Shown: piece after piece, positions 30,075 through 40,534 of the stretch
How the letters are laid out: each line of letters opens with the position of its first letter
Numbering within the stretch: position 1 is the first letter of the stretch
Assembly: GCA_948469655.1 (NCBI GenBank)
Contig: CAOKMF010000002.1
Location: forward strand, 1-64,000
DNA: 64,000 nt
Direction: 5' to 3'
Source of the DNA: an uncultured Clostridium sp.
GTDB taxonomy: Bacteria > Bacillota > Clostridia > TANB77 > CAG-508
Translations under genes and position numbers: made by a program
The notes under the pieces: generated by a model
Told to the model about the DNA's origin: nothing
The model's database searches: none
The model's input: only the letters and a program-made list of their open reading frames with translations

Positions 30075-31885
30075 TTATATAATGCTTAATTTGTCGTCTC
30101 TTTCAAGCATTTCATATTTTTCCTTAAACTCATCAACTTTGGTTTTAATCGAATTTATATCATTCTTATGTATTTCATCAAAATATTCATGTTTTGTTAT
30201 ATATGCTTCGTCAGTCCTATAATTCATACTAGCAACAGAAATATTTATACAATGGCCAATGATTTTCTCATAAACTGATAATATTTCAATAAACGTAATA
30301 CCTGCTTCTACAGAACATTTTCCTTCTTTAAGCCTTTCTATATGTGCCATTTTATATTTTTCTCTATATGTTTTAGAAACTTTTCTTAAAGCTTCAATTT
30401 CAGTAACAGAGTTTAAATCTCTCTCTCTTAAAATCTCTATTGTTCTAATTAAAGTATCTTCTACAATATTATACATAACTTTAAGTTCTTTATCTGCTTC
30501 CTGAGAGAATTTTAGTTCCTTTTCATTTATATTTTCTATTACCTTTGAAAGCTTAAATGCATAATCGCCTATTTTTTCAAATTCAGATTCTATTTTTAGA
30601 AGTGCTGTAACAGTTTTATTATCTTGCTCTGATATATCTAAGTTTCCTATTTTAACTAGGAAATTTGCAAGGCTTACATCCATTTTATCTATTACATCTT
30701 CTCTTTCTTGTATATGCTCTAGCTTTTTTGTTTCAAATTTATCTATTAAATATGATGCTCTCCTAAAGTTCTTCTCTGCCACTTCTCCCATTTTAAGTAT
30801 AACATTTAAACTATTTGCAATTGCTAAACTTGGAATACTAGTTATTCTTTCATCCAATGTAGTTAATACACTCAAATAGTCATTATCTTCGTCATCATCA
30901 GTATTCTTTTTATCTTTTATAGTTATAAGTGTTAATTTTTCAAGTAAACCTACACATGGAAGTAAAATAACTGTAGATACAATGTTAAATATTAAATGGA
31001 AATTTGCAATTCCGCCCATATCTATTACATCATTCCAAAATGGGAAACCTACAACATTTTGATATGTATATATAACTACCATAAATATAACAGTACCAAT
31101 TAAATTAAAGTACAAATGTACTGCTGCAGTTCTTTTTGCATTTTTTGTCGCACCTATACTAGATAAAATTGAAGTAAAGCATGTTCCAATATTTTGACCT
31201 AATATTATAGGTATTGTACTTGCATAAGTTGTAAAACCTGTTATAGAAATCGCTTGCAAAATTCCGTACAGCCGCTGCTGAGCTTTGTACAACAACTGTT
31301 ATAATTGCTCCTGCTAAAACTCCAAGTATTGGGTTTGAAAGTTTTGTAAGTATTTCAGTAAGTATTGGTAACTCACTAAAACTACTTGCCATATTTATCA
31401 TTGTCATAAGTCCTGTAAATAGAAGTCCAAGTCCAATTAAAAGTTGTCCAAAATCTCTTAGCTTTTGTTTTTTCTTCATTTCTAATAGAATTAATCCGAA
31501 TTAGCAATATAATTGGTGCAAGTGTTGCTGGACTTATTAGTGCAAAAACACTGTTTTCATCAAGGCTTGCAAGTCTAAGTATTTGAGCTGTTATTGTTGT
31601 TCCAATGTTTGCTCCCATGATAATTGGTATAGCATTTTTAAGTTTCAAAATTCCAGCATTAACAACTCCAACAACCATTACTGTTGTCGCAGCTGAACTT
31701 TGTATTGCAACTGTAATTAATATACCTGTAAGAACACCTTTAAATATATTATCAGTTGCTTTGTTTAATATTGTTTCAAACTTTTCCCCTGCAATTTTCT
31801 TTAAATTTGTGCTTAATATATTCATTCCATATATTAATAAAACTAAGCCACCAATCATTTTAATTATTGTTATTGCTACATTCAT
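30075..31885 (-). CDS. Na+/phosphate cotransporter, NptA/YjbB type with PhoU-like tail (two CGG +1 shifts)
   Basis: 602 residues after repair. Two Na/Pi_cotran repeats carry the QSSAAT/QSSAAA signature (VAIQSSAATTVM; VVQSSAAAVGIL), and a PhoU-like helical domain occupies about 400-600. It would bring in or export phosphate with sodium. CGG 31496-31498 (ATT CGG ATT, LLIGLILLEMKKK, Gly130) and CGG 31264-31266 (GTA CGG AAT, SSAAAVGILQAI, Gly207) join three frames; the second lies in the family signature itself. It is last in the mgtE-nadE-pncB-thioesterase-nptA run. Confidence 0.92.
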
Positions 31886-31934
31886 TATTTTTACCTCATT
31901 TACGGCTATATATCTTTCAAGTGTTCTTCTTTTG

Positions 31935-32349
31935 TTATTTGACTATTAACCCCTCAAATTTTTCTGAAAATTTAGGTGCATATTTTTTTAGATTAACTGG
32001 TTTTAGATCTATATTAGTAAAACAATGCTTTGTTTCAGCAATTATAGAATTTTGACTAGTTTCTTTGTTTATAACATCATATCCGCACAGTCATTCTAAC
32101 TCCATTATATTCCTTTACAAAAGTTCTAATAGAGACTATATCTGCAAATGAAAGATGGTGCTTATACTCAACATTTACTCCAAGCACAGGTATTGTTATT
32201 CCATTTTGTTCTAACATTTCAAAAGGCATTCCTATTTCTCTTAGCCAAAAAGTTCTAGCTTCTTCCAAATATCTTATATAATTTGAATGGTGCACAATAC
32301 CCATTTTATCTGTTTCATAATAATTTACTCTTCTCTCAAAATTCTTCAT
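31935..32349 (-). CDS. acyl-CoA thioesterase, 4HBT hot-dog fold (one CGG +1 shift)
   Basis: 137 residues after repair, the usual length of the family. The N-terminal RVNYYETDKMGIVHHSNYIRYLEEAR-like stretch carries the catalytic Asp (near 14) and the HHSNY motif (YbgC/FcbC type). CGG 32083-32085 (GTG CGG ATA) is read GTG GGA TAT, giving MTVGYDVINKETSQ (Gly89) and the last two strands up to a stop at 31935. Unshifted, UGA follows at once and the fold is cut at two thirds. It lies 13 bases after pncB. Confidence 0.88.
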
Positions 32350-32362
32350 TTTAATATTTCTC

Positions 32363-33789
32363 CTAATTCTTATTTAGCATATCATTCTTCAAATCATAAA
32401 GTTTCTCAGACAAATCAACATAGTACTTTTGTGGATTATTTAATCTTTTTACTTCATCCCAAATTGTAGTTAAATCTTTTTTAGAATAATCTGCTATTTT
32501 CTTTAATTCTGGTATTTCATATATTAAATTTCCATTTTCAAATACTTTTACTTGCAATTCTTTTACCGTATAATTTGTCAAAGTTTTCTTTTTCCAAGTA
32601 TCATTTGGGTCAAATATTTCGTAATTGTCCTTTGGTACTTCTTCGTCTTTTAGCATAATTACATCCGCAAGAGCAAAGCCAGTATCTTTAGAGTAAAATC
32701 TACATACCTTTTTAAAACTTGGATTTGTTATCTTTTCTACATTTTCACTAATTTTTATCTTTGGAATAATTTTTCCCTGTCTCTCTAATGCAACAAGTTT
32801 ATATACCCCACCAAATACAGCATCACTTTTTGCAGTAATTAAATTTTCTCCGAACGCCAAATGAATCTATCTTAGCTCCTTGATTATTTAATGATGTTAT
32901 CAAATACTCATCTAACGCATTGCTCACACAGATTTTACAATCTTCATATCCGAGCTTCGTCTAAAACCCTTCTTACTTTCTTAGATAAATATGCTAAATC
33001 TCCACTGTCTAATCTTACAGCAACAGGTCTTATTCCTTTTGGCTTTAAAACTTCATCAAATACTTTTATTGCATTTGGAAGTCCACTTTCCATTGTATTA
33101 TATGTATCTATAAGCATTGTACATCCATTTGGATAAAGCTCAGCATATGCTTTAAATGCTTCATATTCACTATCAAAACTTTGTATCCAACTATGTGCCA
33201 TTGTTCCACTTGCTGGAACATTAAACATTTTTGCTGTTAATGTACAAGAAGTTCCGCATGCCCCACCAATAATCGAAGCTCTTGCTCCATAAATTGCAGC
33301 GGATGCTCCGGTGTGCTCTTCTTGCGCCAAATTCCATTACAGGTCTTCCGATTAGCTGCTCTAACTATTCTGCTTGTTTTAGTTGCAATCAAACTTTCGT
33401 GATTTAGAAAAGTTAAAAGTGCAGTTTCTAGAAGCTGTGCTTCTATTACATTTGCTCTAATAGTTACAAGTGGCTCATTTGGAAAAACCACAGTTCCTTC
33501 AGGTATAGCCCAAATATCTCCTGAAAACTTAAAGTTTCTTAAATATTTCAAATATCTATCAGAAAAAATCTTTTGACTTCTTAGATATTCTATATCTTCA
33601 TCATCAAATTTTAAATTTTGCACATATTCTATAATTTGTTCTAACCCAGCGGCAATTGCATACCCGCCTTTATCTGGTACTTTTCTAAAAAATATATCAA
33701 AATATGCTATATCTGATTTGTTATTTTCAAAATAACCGATTTGACATAGTAAATTCGTAAAAATCTGTTAGTAACTCTAATTTATCCAT
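32363..33789 (-). CDS. pncB: nicotinate phosphoribosyltransferase (five CGG +1 shifts)
   Basis: 473 residues after repair. Makes nicotinate mononucleotide from nicotinate and PRPP. Five shift sites: CGG 33736-33738 (AAT CGG TTA, TMSNGYFEN, Gly18), 33348-33350 (AAT CGG AAG, AANGRPVMEFGARRAHG, Gly147), 33308-33310 (CAC CGG AGC, RRAHGASAAIYG, Gly160), 32950-32952 (GCT CGG ATA, LDEAGYEDCKI, Gly279) and 32850-32852 (GTT CGG AGA, DSFGVGENLITA, Gly312). The repaired protein carries the family's GRPVMEFG-RRAHG and RLDSGDLA motifs in order. It lies 7 bases after nadE, so the two NAD salvage steps are coupled. Confidence 0.93.
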
Positions 33790-33796
33790 ATTAATT

Positions 33797-34572
33797 TTAC
33801 TCCATTTCCATTAAGTGGTTTGTTCTGTCAAATTCATACCTAGGCACAGGCTCTCTCTTGTGCGCCGATGCTCTATACTTTTTAAGTATAATTTCTTTTG
33901 CTTTTTTTTCTGTATCTCCTGTTTCAATCATTTCTTCAATCTGTTTATATGTTATACCCATTTTCTCTTCATCAGTAAGCCCGCCAAGTCCATCATTTGG
34001 AGCTTTACTTAGTATCTTTTCTGGAACTTCTAAGATTTTTCCGAATTTCTATTACTTCATGCGCTGTAAAATTTGCAATAGGATTAAAATCAAAACTACT
34101 GTCACCCCATTTTGTTGTATATCCGTACCATGCTTTCAGACAAGTTTCCTGTCCCTATTACTAAATACCCAAGTGTTTGAGCAATACTATATAATGTCAT
34201 CATTCTTAAACGTGGTTTCATATTTATTAAAGCTTCTGTGTTTAATTCATTACCTTCTAAATTTGAATTTATATCTTTCTTTAAAGTCTCAAATCCACTA
34301 CTTAAATCTACTGTGATTTGTTTTACATTAAATTTATTTGAAACAAGCTTTGCATCTTCTAAATCTCGAATCACAGAATTGCATGGCATTGAAACTGCCA
34401 TTACTTTATCACTTCCGAATAGCCTTTGCTGACATTGCAATTACAACAGCTGAATCTTTTCCGCCACTATTTCCGAACTACAACACCTTTTGCATTCGAT
34501 TTTTCTACATAATCTTTTATCCACTTGATAGCACCGAGCAAGATGCCTTTTTAAAGTTTCGTTATCTAACAC
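33797..34572 (-). CDS. nadE: ammonia-dependent NAD synthetase (five CGG +1 shifts)
   Basis: 256 residues after repair, normal for NH3-type NadE. The PP-loop SGGKDSAVV lies at about 35-43. Five shift sites: CGG 34534-34536 (GCT CGG TGC, RHLAGAIKWIKD, Gly13), 34473-34475 (GTT CGG AAA, VVVGNSGGKDS, Gly33), 34415-34417 (ATT CGG AAG, AKAIGSDKVMAV, Gly52), 34123-34125 (GTA CGG ATA, SESMVGYTTKWGD, Gly149) and 34041-34043 (ATT CGG AAA, VIEIGKILEVPE, Gly176). GYTTKWGD is the conserved NadE substrate loop. The start is GTG 34572 after GGAAG. No single frame covers more than a fraction of the enzyme. Confidence 0.93.
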
Positions 34573-34595
34573 TTTTACACTTCCTTTTTATAATA

Positions 34596-35930
34596 TTAAA
34601 GTCCAATAACTATTGTTGCAATTTGAAAATAAACTAATATAGAGAATGTATCAACTAATGTAGTAATTAAAGGCGATGCCATAATTGCTGGGTCTAATTT
34701 AAATTTCTTTGCAAGAATTGGTAATAAACATCCTAGCATTTTTGCCAAAATAGCTGTAACTATAAGAGTTAAACCAACTGTCGTTGCAATTTTTAAATCT
34801 TCATATTGGAAATATATCCTTATAGCATTAACTATTGCAAGAAGTATTCCGACTAATACTGCAACCCTAATTTCTTTCCATAAGACTTTTAATACATCTT
34901 TTAATTCTATCTCATCTGTTGCAAGTCCACGTATAACAAGTGTAGAACTTTGTGCTCCACAGTTACCACCTGTACCCATTATCATAGGAATAAATGCAAC
35001 CAATATGGGCACAACCTTAAACGCTTCTTCATAATTAGTAATTATACTTCCTGTTATAGTTGCAGATAACATAAGTATAAGTAACCACAAAATTCTATTT
35101 TTTGCATGCTTAAATACTGATGTTTGAAAATATCCATTTTCATTTGGTGTTATAGCAGCCATTTTTTCAAAGTCTTCTGATGTCTCATCTTGAATTACAT
35201 TGATTGCGTCATCTACTGTTACAATTCCAACCAATCTATTTTCGTTATCTACTACCGGAAGTGCATATAAATCGTATTTATCAAAAGTTTTTGCAACTTC
35301 TTCTTGGTCTTCTGTCGTAATTACTGATATAATATTTGTCTCCATTAAATCTTTTATTACATCATTTTCATTTGCAAGCAAAATTTCTCTTATGCTTACT
35401 GTACCTACTAATTTTCTTGTTGTAGTTAATACATAACAAGTATTTATAGTTTCTGAATCTACACCTATTTTTCTAATTCTATCTATTGCTTCTTTTATAG
35501 TCATGCTTGATTTCAAATCAACAAACTCTGTTGTCATTATGCTTCCTGCACTATCTTCTGGATACTTAAGAAGCTCATTTATTACTTTTCTATCATTCTT
35601 ATTTACTGTTCTTAGAATTCTTGTTACAACATTTGATGGCATTTCTTCAATTAAGTCTACTGTATCATCCATAAATAACTCATCTAATACATTTCTAAGT
35701 TCAGAGTCAGTTAAGTCTTGTATAAGTTTTTTTCTCATATCTGTTTCCATATATGAGAAAGTCTCTCCTGCTTGTTCTTTCGAGAGTATTCTAAATAGTT
35801 TGGTAGCTTCCTCTTTTTCTAGTTCTTCTAATATATTTGAAATATCAGCACTATTCATTTCTGCAAATTGCTGTTTCAACTCATTAAATTTCTTACCTGC
35901 TAACATTTCTTTTACTTCTTCTAATTCCAT
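34596..35930 (-). CDS. mgtE: magnesium transporter MgtE
   Basis: 444 residues in one frame. The N-terminal MgtE_N domain (about 1-125), CBS pair (about 130-250, GSIMTTEFV) and five-helix channel domain with MGTGGNCGAQSSTLVIRGLA and DPAIMASPLITT motifs are complete. It is a Mg2+ channel gated by cytosolic Mg2+. First gene of a run to nptA, 23 bases before nadE. CGG trinucleotides occur only out of frame (GTC GGA, CCG GTA), showing that CGG alone in another frame has no effect. I see no M-box-like leader. Confidence 0.93.
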   Translation of the reverse strand: MELEEVKEMLAGKKFNELKQQFAEMNSADISNILEELEKEEATKLFRILSKEQAGETFSYMETDMRKKLIQDLTDSELRNVLDELFMDDTVDLIEEMPSNVVTRILRTVNKNDRKVINELLKYPEDSAGSIMTTEFVDLKSSMTIKEAIDRIRKIGVDSETINTCYVLTTTRKLVGTVSIREILLANENDVIKDLMETNIISVITTEDQEEVAKTFDKYDLYALPVVDNENRLVGIVTVDDAINVIQDETSEDFEKMAAITPNENGYFQTSVFKHAKNRILWLLILMLSATITGSIITNYEEAFKVVPILVAFIPMIMGTGGNCGAQSSTLVIRGLATDEIELKDVLKVLWKEIRVAVLVGILLAIVNAIRIYFQYEDLKIATTVGLTLIVTAILAKMLGCLLPILAKKFKLDPAIMASPLITTLVDTFSILVYFQIATIVIGL

Positions 35931-36035
35931 ATTTTATCCCACCTTTTACTATTTATTATCTTTTACTCATATTTATTTATTTTATCACAAAAACCAGAGT
36001 AAATACAAGCTTTTTTACATCGTATTTAAATATTT

Positions 36036-36064
36036 TTTACTAATTATGTAAAATGTTGTATAAT
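36036..36064 (+). promoter_or_regulatory. promoter of the 56-residue ORF
   Basis: TTTACT, a 17-base spacer and TATAAT; GAAAGGAGAG precedes the ATG at 36112. Confidence 0.6.
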
Positions 36065-36111
36065 TATATTATATAAGCACAAAGTGCCCTAATTTTGAAA
36101 GGAGAGTTATT

Positions 36112-36282
36112 ATGAATGCCACATTAGCAAAGAAGCAATTAATTGTACTTATCAAAAAAATAAACGGTTCAAAGGTAACTGAATATGGATGTTATATAAA
36201 TCAATTACCTTCAGAAGATCGGAAAGAATCTAGTCTTCCGGATAGTACAATTCCGATATGGGCAACACCCAAGTCTAATTAA
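36112..36282 (+). CDS. small hypothetical ORF with in-frame CGG
   Basis: 56 residues, start at 36112 after GGAGAG. Not a family I recognise. Codon 37 is CGG (36220-36222, GAT CGG AAA). Read as sense, the ORF runs to 36282, just before a terminator. Under the +1 rule it becomes ...SEDGKNLVF and meets a second in-frame CGG, after which a UAG follows. Its second half uses CCG and CCC codons unlike the neighbours. Either it is foreign or its product ends early; both forms have a promoter and a terminator. Confidence 0.5.
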   Translation: MNATLAKKQLIVLIKKINGSKVTEYGCYINQLPSEDRKESSLPDSTIPIWATPKSN

Positions 36283-36288
36283 AGTCTC

Positions 36289-36330
36289 CTGTCCCCTACA
36301 GCATCATTTTTACTGTAGGGGGCTTTCCTT
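36289..36330 (+). terminator. intrinsic terminator
   Basis: CCCCTACAG / CTGTAGGGG stem followed by a pyrimidine-rich CTTTCCTTTTT, 10 bases after the small ORF. Confidence 0.85.
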
Positions 36331-36334
36331 TTTC

Positions 36335-37015
36335 TTATTTCTTCATTTTACGTAAATTCTCTTTTTGCCTATCCGTTATCCTATATGACTCTATTCCTTT
36401 TTGTAATGCCTTATTATATGTAAATTTATCTAAAGAAACTGTTTCTAAATATCTTACTGTTTTATCATAAAATTTAACAAGACACACTGATATAGCCCAC
36501 GCCACTGCCATTTGTACATAATATTCCTTAGAAGTAATAAAATCAAATATTTCAAAATCGCTTTCTAAGTATTCTTCGTCTATATAGTATCCTAAAATCA
36601 TAACAACGCCAAATCTTATTTCAAACTCTTTATCTGATTTTAAGTATTTTTGTATAAATTCCCACATTTCTTTTTTATACTTTTTTGTGAGTTTAAGTCC
36701 CCCGCAAAACACATCACAAACAGCCCAATTATCAATCTTTGGTACGAATTTTTCTATATGTTTTTGTAGGGTTTTAAAATCTACTTTTTCAAGACCTATA
36801 AGCATTCCTTGTAGCATAATTTCTTCGTAATATTCATTACCTATTTTATCTAATAAATCACTTATATCATATTCCTTAGCTAATCTTTTTGCGTAATCTC
36901 TTAAAATCGGTACTCTAACTCCTATTATATTATCTGTTCCTGGACATAAATTACCATGAAATTCCTTATACTTTTTATCAGCAAGTTTAAATAATTCTTG
37001 TTTTATCTCTTCCAT
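36335..37015 (-). CDS. DNA alkylation repair protein, AlkD-like HEAT-repeat glycosylase
   Basis: 226 residues of short helical repeats. Motifs GVRVPILRDYAKRLAKEY, NWAVCDVFCGGLK and YVQMAVAWAISVCLVKF match PF08713, enzymes that remove bulky or positively charged N3/N7-alkyl purines. The conserved W and D of NWAVCD are present. The start at 37015 is the first ATG after AAGGAG. It faces the small ORF and shares the terminator region with it. CGG trinucleotides are out of frame. Confidence 0.85.
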   Translation of the reverse strand: MEEIKQELFKLADKKYKEFHGNLCPGTDNIIGVRVPILRDYAKRLAKEYDISDLLDKIGNEYYEEIMLQGMLIGLEKVDFKTLQKHIEKFVPKIDNWAVCDVFCGGLKLTKKYKKEMWEFIQKYLKSDKEFEIRFGVVMILGYYIDEEYLESDFEIFDFITSKEYYVQMAVAWAISVCLVKFYDKTVRYLETVSLDKFTYNKALQKGIESYRITDRQKENLRKMKK

Positions 37016-37130
37016 CAATAAATCACATTCTCCTTTTCTTGCATTTTATTATATCTTAATTTCTATTTTTATACAACATTTTTCCATAGAAAACTGGTGG
37101 AAATTCCCTATTTATATCAGTTACATAAGA

Positions 37131-37159
37131 TTGATTTTATGACAAATTTATGGTATAAT
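37131..37159 (+). promoter_or_regulatory. promoter of the 167-residue ORF
   Basis: TTGATT (37131-37136), 17-base spacer, TATAAT (37154-37159). AAGGAGG lies before the ATG at 37237. Confidence 0.65.
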
Positions 37160-37236
37160 TAATATATATTATCAAATGATAATATCTTTGAAAAAATCCG
37201 AAAACAAAACCATTCAACTTATAAGGAGGAAAATAT

Positions 37237-37740
37237 ATGTTATTACATGACACTAACATCAAGGTATCCATTACTTACTCTTCAAAAGGAAAAGTTCGGC
37301 ACGTTTTAACTTTCCCCCATGATATTTTTGTTATCCAACAAGAAGTCTTTGAATCATTAGGCTTTAAATTTGAAAATATCAAGGATGGATCACCACATAA
37401 GGTAGTTTTACCAACTGGCTGGCAATTTGACTCCATGCCTAAAAATGAGCTATTCTACATTTTAGATGAGAAAAAACGTTGCCGTGCTGTTTTAACAATG
37501 TATTCTGCAGCTGGAATTGCAATATCCTTAATATGTAGATTTGGTCTAAAGGATAAGTTCATCGATGAAGAGACTGGCACTGGAGTGTATGTAGTAGATT
37601 CTGACGGAACAGAGATTTACTTAGCAGGTTACTATTCTACTTACGGTTCTCATATGCAGAAAAGATGTGACAGAAAAGCAAATAATTATTTGTCTGAGCA
37701 TTTTCCTGATTGGAAAAACCCGACAAAGTACTGGAACTAA
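37237..37740 (+). CDS. hypothetical protein with in-frame CGG; atypical codon use
   Basis: 167 residues in one frame, no membrane segment, family not recognised. Aromatic-rich pattern LAGYYSTYGSHM near the C-terminus. Codon 21 is CGG (37297-37299, GTT CGG CAC). If CGG caused the +1 shift, the product would end after GTF at a UAA. Codons CGT, TGC, CCC and CGG are used here while they are rare in its neighbours, which points to recent arrival from a host with normal CGG decoding. It has its own strong promoter and ribosome site. Confidence 0.6.
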   Translation: MLLHDTNIKVSITYSSKGKVRHVLTFPHDIFVIQQEVFESLGFKFENIKDGSPHKVVLPTGWQFDSMPKNELFYILDEKKRCRAVLTMYSAAGIAISLICRFGLKDKFIDEETGTGVYVVDSDGTEIYLAGYYSTYGSHMQKRCDRKANNYLSEHFPDWKNPTKYWN

Positions 37741-37881
37741 AAACGTTTTTCGGAGTAAAAAGAATGACAGAGCTGATTCTATTTTGAAAAAGCTCTGTTT
37801 TTCTTTTTAAGTAAATTATTTTCAAAAAATATTTATCTTTTATATTCATAGTGGTATACTAATACACAGGAGATGATTATT

Positions 37882-40499
37882 TTGTCAAACAATAATTCAA
37901 AAGATGATGTAAATATAAGTAAACAATACGGAAAAGATGCTCTTGTATCAAGCGAAGAATTTATAAAAGAGCATAATATAAAACCTAATCGGTCTTACAA
38001 CTAATGAAGCAGATTATAGGCTTCATTATTATGGATTAAATGAAATTAAAAAAACTAAACCAAAGAAATGGTACAATTATTTTCTAGAAAGCCTATTTAC
38101 ACCTTTTAATTCAATATTAATCGGAATTGTAGTTATTCTAATTTATACTGATATATATTTACCAGAAACTCCAAGCTATGCAAACATAATTGTTATTGCT
38201 ATTCTTGTAAGTGCAAGTACACTTCTTGACTTTTTCGAAGAATTCCGTTCAAACAAAGCTGCAGAAAAATTAAAAGAATTAGTTGCAACAACAACGGTAG
38301 TTATTAGAAATGGAAAAGAAATTCAAATTCCAATAAAAAACGTAACAATTCGGAGATACAGTACTTCTATCTGCTGGTAGTATGATACCTGCAGACCTTA
38401 GAATTATAGAAGCCAAAGATTTATATGTTGGACAATCTTCTTTAACCGGTGAATCAGACAGTGTCAAAAAAACAGCTGAGACAGAGCTTAAGCCTGATGA
38501 ATTGGATAGTATTTCTGACTTAGATACAATTTGCTTTATGGGAACAAACGTAATTTCAGGAAGTGCAAAAAGTGTAGTTATAAAGATAGCTGACTCTACT
38601 TATTTTGGAAAAGTTGCACATACTTTAACTTCTGGTAAACCTAAAACTGCATTCCAAAAAGGAATTGAAAGTATAAGTCGTCTGCTTATACGTTTCATGC
38701 TAATAATGATACCAATAGTATTTTTATTAAATGCTTGGAAACATGATATTATAACTGCATTCACATTCGCTGTTGCAATTGCAATTGGTATCACGCCTCT
38801 TCTCCTTCCAGTCATTCTTTCTTCAAGCCTTTCAAAAGGTGCTGTTAGAATGTCTAAGAAAAAAACTATTGTTAAAAAATTAGACTCTATCCAAAACTTT
38901 GGAGCTATGAACATTTTGTGCACTGATAAAACGGGAACACTTACAGAAGATAAAATTGTCCTTGAAAAATATCTAAATATAAATGGCGAAGAAGACCAAA
39001 GAATATTAAAACATGCCTTTTTAAATTCATATTTTCAAACTGGACTAAAAGGAAGCATTGACGAAGCAGTTATTCAAAGAGCCTTAGGTAACAATATGAA
39101 AGAATTAAAAGAAAAATATAAAAAGATAGACGAAATACCTTTTGATTTCTCTCGTAGGCGTTTATCTGTTGTTGTAAGTGATGGCGAAAAAAATCAGCTA
39201 ATTACTAAAGGTGCTGTTGAAGAAATATTAAGCATTTGTTCAATGGTAGACTATAAAGGTGAAGTTTCAAATATTACAAAAGAAATTAAAGATAATATTT
39301 TAAAGCTTAGTAAATCCTTAAATGAAGAAGGTTTAAGAGTTGTTGCGGTATGTCAAAAAAACGATATAGCAAATGTAAAACACTTTTCTGTATCTGATGA
39401 AAAAAATATGGTTTTACTTGGTTTTATTGGTTTCTTAGATCCGCCAAAAGAAAGTGCAAAAGAATCAATAGAAAAGTTAAATCATGCTGGCATACGTGTT
39501 ATAGTCTTAACTGGTGATAACGCAGAAGTTACTAGAGCCGTTTGCAACAAAGTTGGAATTAATTCTAAAAATATTGTTTTAGGAAGTAAAATCGATAAAT
39601 TATCAGATATTGCAGTCCAAAGGCTTCTTAAGAAAACAAATATATTTGCTAAACTTTCCCCTATCCAAAAAGCTAGAATTGTAAGACTTTTAAAAGAATC
39701 AGGGAATGTAGTTCGGATATATGGGAGACCGGAATTAATGATAGCCCTTCACTTACAAACTCTGATGTTGGAATATCTGTTGATACAGCTGTTGACATTG
39801 CAAAAGAATCAGCAGATATAATATTACTTGAAAAAGACTTAAATGTATTACTTGACGGAGCAACAGAAGGAAGACGTACATTTGCAAACCTTATGAAATA
39901 TATAAAACTTGCAACAAGCTTTAACTTTGGAGAAGTTATGTCTGTTATTGTTGCAAGTGCCTTACTTCCATTTTTACCGGAAACACCAATTCAGTTACTT
40001 ATGGAGGGACTCCTATATGACTTTGGTCAAATGACACTTCCTTTTGACCATGTTGATAAAGAAGATTTAGAGAAACCTAAAAGTCTTTCAATAAAGAGCT
40101 TAAAGAATTTTATATTCTTTATGGGACCTTTAAGTTCTGCATTCGACTTAGTTGTATTTGCTTTCCTTTGGTTTTTCTTTAATATAAGAGACGCTGCGAC
40201 CTTCCAAACAATTTGGTTCAGTTACAGCATCACATCAAATCTAGTTGGAATGCATATAGTTAGAACTGCAAAACTTCCATTTATACAAAGCAATGCACAT
40301 AAAGCAGTATATATTTCATCAGTAGCATTAATTGCTGTTCGGAATATTAATACCATTTACACCATTAGGTACTCTAATCGGTCTAGTTCCACTTCACATA
40401 GCTTACATTGCTTTAATCTTCGGCGTAACTTTCCTTTATTGCATTGGTGCAATATTTGCAAAGAAAGTGTATATTAAAAAATATGGTGAATGGATTTAA
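37882..40499 (+). CDS. P-type ATPase, Mg2+-import (MgtA) or Ca2+-type (five CGG +1 shifts)
   Basis: 870 residues after repair. TGES actuator motif (SLTGESD), phosphorylation motif CTDKTGTL, GFLDPPK and the hinge VGYMGDGINDSPSL are in order; six C-terminal helices complete it. EGLLYDFGQMTLPFD resembles MgtA/MgtB. Shift sites: CGG 37990-37992 (AAT CGG TCT, Gly37), 38351-38353 (ATT CGG AGA, Gly157), 39714-39716 (GTT CGG ATA, Gly611), 39730-39732 (GAC CGG AAT, Gly616) and 40340-40342 (GTT CGG AAT, Gly819). Two lie 16 bases apart and both build the hinge motif. TTG at 37882 is preferred; an in-frame ATG at 37873 touches the ribosome site. Confidence 0.9.
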
Positions 40500-40500
40500 G

Positions 40501-40534
40501 AAAAAAGCTTTGGCTAAGCCAAGGCTTTATTTTT
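40501..40534. terminator. bidirectional terminator between converging genes
   Basis: AAAGCTTTGGCTT / AAGCCAAGGCTTT hairpin with A and T runs on both sides, between the P-type ATPase and the TtcA-like gene. It also begins two bases after the ATPase stop that is reached only through the five shifts. Confidence 0.85.

Noticed and set aside
29340..30089. Long plus-strand open frame (about 249 codons)
   Set aside because: It mirrors the surface-protein gene on the opposite strand, runs through the tandem repeat, and encodes low-complexity Ser/Leu/Phe-rich sequence without a ribosome site.
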